Shown: positions 61,610 through 64,000 of the stretch, piece after piece | How positions within the stretch are numbered: the stretch's first letter is position 1 | How the letters are laid out: the number at the start of each line of letters is the position of its first letter | From: Candidatus Pelagibacter sp. | Lineage (GTDB): Bacteria; Pseudomonadota; Alphaproteobacteria; Pelagibacterales; Pelagibacteraceae | Reading direction: 5' to 3' | Length of the DNA stretch: 64,000 nt | Assembly (NCBI GenBank): GCA_028226735.1 | Contig: JAOIYV010000002.1 | Location: 1 to 64,000, forward strand | Notes under the pieces: generated by a model | What the model was told of the DNA's origin: nothing | Databases searched by the model: none | The model's input: only the letters and a program-made list of their open reading frames with translations | Position numbers and translations under genes: made by a program

Positions 61610-61685
61610 TGGCAGGAGCGGAGGGACTCGAACCCTCAGCCTCCGGTTTTGGAGACCGGCGCTCTACCAATTGAGCTACACTCCT
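61610..61685 (-). tRNA. tRNA-Trp (anticodon CCA)
   Basis: On the complement from 61685, acceptor arms AGGAGTG and CGCTCCT pair over 7 bp. The D arm GCTC...GAGC, anticodon stem CCGGT/ACCGG around CTCCAAA (anticodon CCA) and T arm GAGGG/CCCTC are all perfect. The 3' CCA is encoded and total length is 76 nt. Location between tuf and secE is the conserved alphaproteobacterial position. Confidence 0.98.
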
Positions 61686-61692
61686 ATAGAGT

Positions 61693-62883
61693 TTACTCTA
61701 TAATTTTTGTTACTACTCCTGCTCCAACTGTTCTACCACCTTCACGGATAGCAAAATTTAATTTTTCATCCATTGCAATGGGAGTAATTAAAGTAACAGT
61801 AAATTTAGCATCATCACCAGGCATAACCATTTCAGTTCCAGCTGGCAATGTTACTTCGCCTGTAACATCTGTAGTCCTAAAATAAAACTGAGGTCTGTAC
61901 TTAGTAAAGAATGGTGTATGTCTACCACCCTCATCTTTTTTAAGTACATAAGCCTGAGCTTCAAATTTAGTATGCGGTTTAATAGAGCCTGTTTTACAAA
62001 GAACTTGACCTCTTTCAATATCAGTTCTTTCTACACCTCTTAGCAAGATACCCACATTGTCACCAGCCTCACCTGAGTCTAAAAGTTTTCGAAACATTTC
62101 AACACCCGTACAAACTGATTTTTTAGTATCTCTAATACCAACTATTTCCACTTCTTCTCCAGTTTTAATAACACCTGATTCTACTCTACCAGTTGCAACA
62201 GTTCCTCTTCCAGATATAGAAAATACATCTTCTACCGGCATCAAGAAAGGTTTGTCAACATCTCTGGCTGGTTGTGGAATAAATTCATCAACTGCTTTCA
62301 TTAATTCCAATATAGAATTTTTTCCGATTTCATCGTCTCTTTTTTCTACAGCTGCTAATGCTGAACCTTTAATGATTGGAGTTTTGTCTCCTGGATATTT
62401 GTAAGAAGTTAGAAGTTCTCTGATTTCTTCTTCAACAAGTTCAATCATCTCTTTATCATCAACTTGGTCAACTTTATTTAAGTAAACAACAATTGCTGGA
62501 ATTCCAACTTGTCTACCTAAAAGAATATGTTCTCTTGTTTGAGGCATAGGACCATCAGCAGCATTAACTACTAAAATTGCTCCATCCATTTGTGCTGCAC
62601 CTGTAATCATATTTTTTACATAGTCAGCGTGTCCAGGACAATCAACATGAGCGTAATGTCTTTTTTCTGTTTCATACTCAACGTGAGCAGTTGAAATTGT
62701 AATTCCTCTTTCTTTTTCTTCAGGAGCTTTATCAATTTGATCATAAGCAACAGCTTTCGCACCACCTGCTTCTGCTAGAGTAATTGTTATAGCTGCAGTT
62801 AAAGTTGTTTTACCATGATCGACATGACCGATTGTACCAATATTACAGTGCGGTTTATTTCTTACGAATTTTTCTTTTGACAT
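61693..62883 (-). CDS. tuf: Elongation factor Tu
   Basis: EF-Tu brings aminoacyl-tRNA to the ribosome. The 396-residue product has [14 protein letters not shown] (P-loop, from residue 19), the effector [60 protein letters not shown] and the C-terminal [20 protein letters not shown] clear Shine-Dalgarno GAGGT lies about 9 bases before the ATG, rare in this window and fitting high expression. It is the only tuf here. Confidence 0.99.
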   Translation of the reverse strand: MSKEKFVRNKPHCNIGTIGHVDHGKTTLTAAITITLAEAGGAKAVAYDQIDKAPEEKERGITISTAHVEYETEKRHYAHVDCPGHADYVKNMITGAAQMDGAILVVNAADGPMPQTREHILLGRQVGIPAIVVYLNKVDQVDDKEMIELVEEEIRELLTSYKYPGDKTPIIKGSALAAVEKRDDEIGKNSILELMKAVDEFIPQPARDVDKPFLMPVEDVFSISGRGTVATGRVESGVIKTGEEVEIVGIRDTKKSVCTGVEMFRKLLDSGEAGDNVGILLRGVERTDIERGQVLCKTGSIKPHTKFEAQAYVLKKDEGGRHTPFFTKYRPQFYFRTTDVTGEVTLPAGTEMVMPGDDAKFTVTLITPIAMDEKLNFAIREGGRTVGAGVVTKIIE

Positions 62884-62931
62884 TTCTTTTTTACCTCAGT
62901 TTTTGTTTTATTATTAATTTCTTTTTTTTCT

Positions 62932-63005
62932 TGGAGCGGGTAAAGAGAATCGAACTCTTACATCCAGCTTGGAAGGCTAGCGTTCTACCATTGAACTACA
63001 CCCGC
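62932..63005 (-). tRNA. tRNA-Gly (anticodon TCC)
   Basis: On the complement from 63005, acceptor arms GCGGGTG and TACCCGC pair (one G-T). The D arm GTTC...GAAC, the anticodon loop CTTCCAA (anticodon TCC, reading GGA and GGG) and T arm AGAGT...TCTCT are all present, with discriminator T and an encoded CCA; 74 nt. It lies 48 bp upstream of tuf and 45 bp after tRNA-Tyr in the same transcript direction. Confidence 0.97.
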
Positions 63006-63050
63006 ACAACAACAAGAATTTCACTCCATTGTCATTAAAAATTTATTGAA

Positions 63051-63136
63051 TGGTGGAGGGGGAAAGATTCGAACTTTCGAAGACCGAAGTCAACGGGTTT
63101 ACAGCCCGCCCCATTTGACCGCTCTGGAACCCCTCC
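63051..63136 (-). tRNA. tRNA-Tyr (anticodon GTA)
   Basis: On the complement from 63136, acceptor arms GGAGGGG and CCCCTCC pair fully. The anticodon stem CGGG(C)/CCCG closes the loop with GTA, reading UAC and UAU. The long variable arm (TTGACTTCGGTC region) and the 86-nt length mark a class II tyrosine tRNA. CCA is encoded. It is the first gene of the large minus-strand array. Confidence 0.97.
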
Positions 63137-63140
63137 TTAT

Positions 63141-63154
63141 GGGGAAGTGTCCCC
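63141..63154 (-). promoter_or_regulatory. GC-rich hairpin just before tRNA-Tyr
   Basis: GGGGA and TCCCC pair around a CACT loop, four bases before the first base of tRNA-Tyr. In such an A/T-rich region this is conspicuous. A transcript from the promoter at 63184-63211 would have it in a leader of about 40 bases. It may guide 5' processing or protect the leader; alternatively its CCCC could compete for the tRNA's own GGGG acceptor strand. Confidence 0.45.
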
Positions 63155-63183
63155 TGTTCAATAAAGCTTCAAACAACTAGCGT

Positions 63184-63211
63184 TTTATATATTTTATTTA
63201 TGCAATTGCAA
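63184..63211 (-). promoter_or_regulatory. Putative sigma-70 promoter of the tRNA-Tyr/tuf/rpoBC array
   Basis: On the minus strand TTGCAA (63211-63206) is followed after 16 bp by TATAAA (63189-63184). The start site would be about 63177, with GC-containing ACGCTAG after the -10 box, the kind of discriminator seen at stringently controlled tRNA and ribosomal promoters. This is the only gap upstream of the array, so a strong promoter must be here or very close. Confidence 0.55.
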
Positions 63212-63240
63212 CACGAGATTTAATGGGAAAATATTGAAAA

Positions 63241-63261
63241 ATACGTATAAAACATACGTAT
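63241..63261. repeat. Two copies of the palindrome ATACGTAT before rlmB
   Basis: ATACGTAT occurs at 63241-63248 and again at 63254-63261, separated by AAAAC, 13 bp centre to centre. Each 8-mer is self-complementary and the pair together makes a larger inverted repeat. It ends 4 bp before the rlmB ATG and faces the divergent array promoter. It may be a regulator site or a leader hairpin. CpG-containing words are scarce here, which makes the pair stand out. Confidence 0.4.
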
Positions 63262-63265
63262 ATTT

Positions 63266-64000
63266 ATGAATAAATCATCTTTTTTGATTGTTGGACAACA
63301 TGCTGTAATAGAAGCTCTTAGAAACCCAAAAAGAAAGGTTTTAAAAGTATTTTTAACAGAGGAAAGTAAAAAAAATATTCATAGAAAAAACCCAAAAAAA
63401 AATATTCTTGAAGATGTAAAGGTTTATTTTAAATCAAAAAAAGAACTAGATAAATACACTACTAAAGAACAATTAATGCATGGTGGATATGTTGCTGAAA
63501 TTGAACATTTAGATCAGCCAGACTTAAAAGAATTTATAAAAGAAAAAAAGGACTTAACATTTGTCTGTATCGATGAGGTTACTGACCCAAGAAATATTGG
63601 TTCACTTATAAGAAGTGCTGCTTCGTTTAAAATTGATGGTTTAATAGTAAAAGAAAGACATTTCCCAAGTGATAGCAAGCTAATGTATAAATCAGCAAGT
63701 GGTTGTATGGAACATTTAAACATTTTTGAAGTTTCTAATATTAATTCAACTCTTAAAAACTTAAGAGAAAAAAATTTTTGGGTTTATGGTTTTGATACAA
63801 ATGGAGAGAAAAATTTTACTGAAATAAAATGGGTGGGGAAAAATGTTCTTTTATTTGGTTCAGAGGGTTTTGGAATGAGAGAACATACTGGAAAATATAC
63901 AGATTTTTTGGTTAGAATTGATATAAACGAAGATATTGAAAGCTTAAATATATCAAATAGTGCAGCAATAGTTTTTCATCACCTAAGTTATCTAAAAAAA
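63266..64000 (+). CDS. rlmB: 23S rRNA 2'-O-methyltransferase RlmB (SpoU/TrmH family; 3' end cut by window edge)
   Basis: RlmB methylates the 2'-OH of G2251 in the P loop of 23S rRNA. From ATG 63266 there are 245 codons with no stop, so the gene runs off the window, probably by only a few codons as family members are about 245-260 residues. Motifs: SSFLIVGQHAVIEALRNPKR at the N-terminal substrate domain, then the SPOUT motifs FVCIDEVTDPRNIGSLIRSA, NVLLFGSEGFGMREHTG and INEDIESLNISNSAAIVFHH with the knot. TrmH-like enzymes are the alternative; the N-terminal domain favours RlmB. Confidence 0.88.
   Translation, partial: MNKSSFLIVGQHAVIEALRNPKRKVLKVFLTEESKKNIHRKNPKKNILEDVKVYFKSKKELDKYTTKEQLMHGGYVAEIEHLDQPDLKEFIKEKKDLTFVCIDEVTDPRNIGSLIRSAASFKIDGLIVKERHFPSDSKLMYKSASGCMEHLNIFEVSNINSTLKNLREKNFWVYGFDTNGEKNFTEIKWVGKNVLLFGSEGFGMREHTGKYTDFLVRIDINEDIESLNISNSAAIVFHHLSYLKK

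Noticed and set aside
63259..63264. TATATT as a -10 box for rlmB
   Set aside because: It would put the transcript start inside the coding sequence, and spacing to TTGAAA (63234) is 19 bp.

Overview
The window is chromosomal DNA from a streamlined alphaproteobacterium, most likely a SAR11 (Pelagibacterales) bacterium. The reasons are a very high A+T content with long A/T runs, gaps between genes that are mostly 0 to 60 bp, many start/stop overlaps (ATGA, TAATG), compact versions of core proteins, and alphaproteobacterial gene order: rsh-pyrE-pdxJ, pyrB-pyrC-plsY-topA, and tRNA-Tyr-tRNA-Gly-tuf-tRNA-Trp-secE-nusG. The assignment rests on these impressions and not on a phylogeny. No prophage, insertion sequence, CRISPR array, plasmid or toxin-antitoxin locus was seen, and no stretch longer than about 165 bp lacks a gene.

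Layout. (1) 1-4718, minus strand: dapA-smpB-folK-rsh-pyrE-pdxJ, covering lysine/wall precursor synthesis, trans-translation, folate, stringent response, pyrimidine and vitamin B6. (2) 4761-7058: a large lytic transglycosylase that ends directly against a convergent tRNA-Ser. (3) 7216-14158: a catabolic and uptake block with heterotetrameric sarcosine oxidase soxBDAG, a periplasmic amino-acid-type binding protein, an ABC permease and a small GNAT protein. (4) 14183-21719, minus: a small membrane protein, a methyltransferase, a secreted nuclease, a MATE exporter, TrhO, an O-methyltransferase and gatCAB. (5) 21770-28467, plus: ruvX, pyrB, pyrC, plsY, topA, a small secreted protein and a RidA-family protein. 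(6) 28464-34382: ugd and galU (minus), panC (plus), mgtE (minus), lipB (plus) and an RluA-type pseudouridine synthase (minus). (7) 34407-63136, minus: almost the whole transcription and translation supercluster. From upstream to downstream it runs tRNA-Tyr, tRNA-Gly, tuf, tRNA-Trp, secE, nusG, rplKAJL, rpoBC, rpsLG, fusA, the S10 and spc operons, secY, adk, rpsM, rpsK, rpoA and rplQ. (8) 63266 to the end, plus: rlmB, cut by the window edge.

How the genes work together. The 29 kb minus-strand block puts RNA polymerase, elongation factors, most ribosomal proteins, the Sec channel and adenylate kinase in one co-directional array. I find plausible promoters only before tRNA-Tyr, before rpsL and before rpsM, and hairpins in the rplL-rpoB gap and the rpsL leader. 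The sarcosine oxidase block fits a marine oligotroph that burns methylated amines for energy and one-carbon units.

No clearly new multi-gene system is visible. The observations most worth checking are: a short RSH enzyme apparently lacking the zinc-finger region, a PyrC without the metal-binding His-x-His, a permease starting with a lipoprotein-like signal, a spc operon without rpmD, a missing dprA between plsY and topA, structured leaders at rpsL and rpoB, and paired palindromes near soxB and rlmB.
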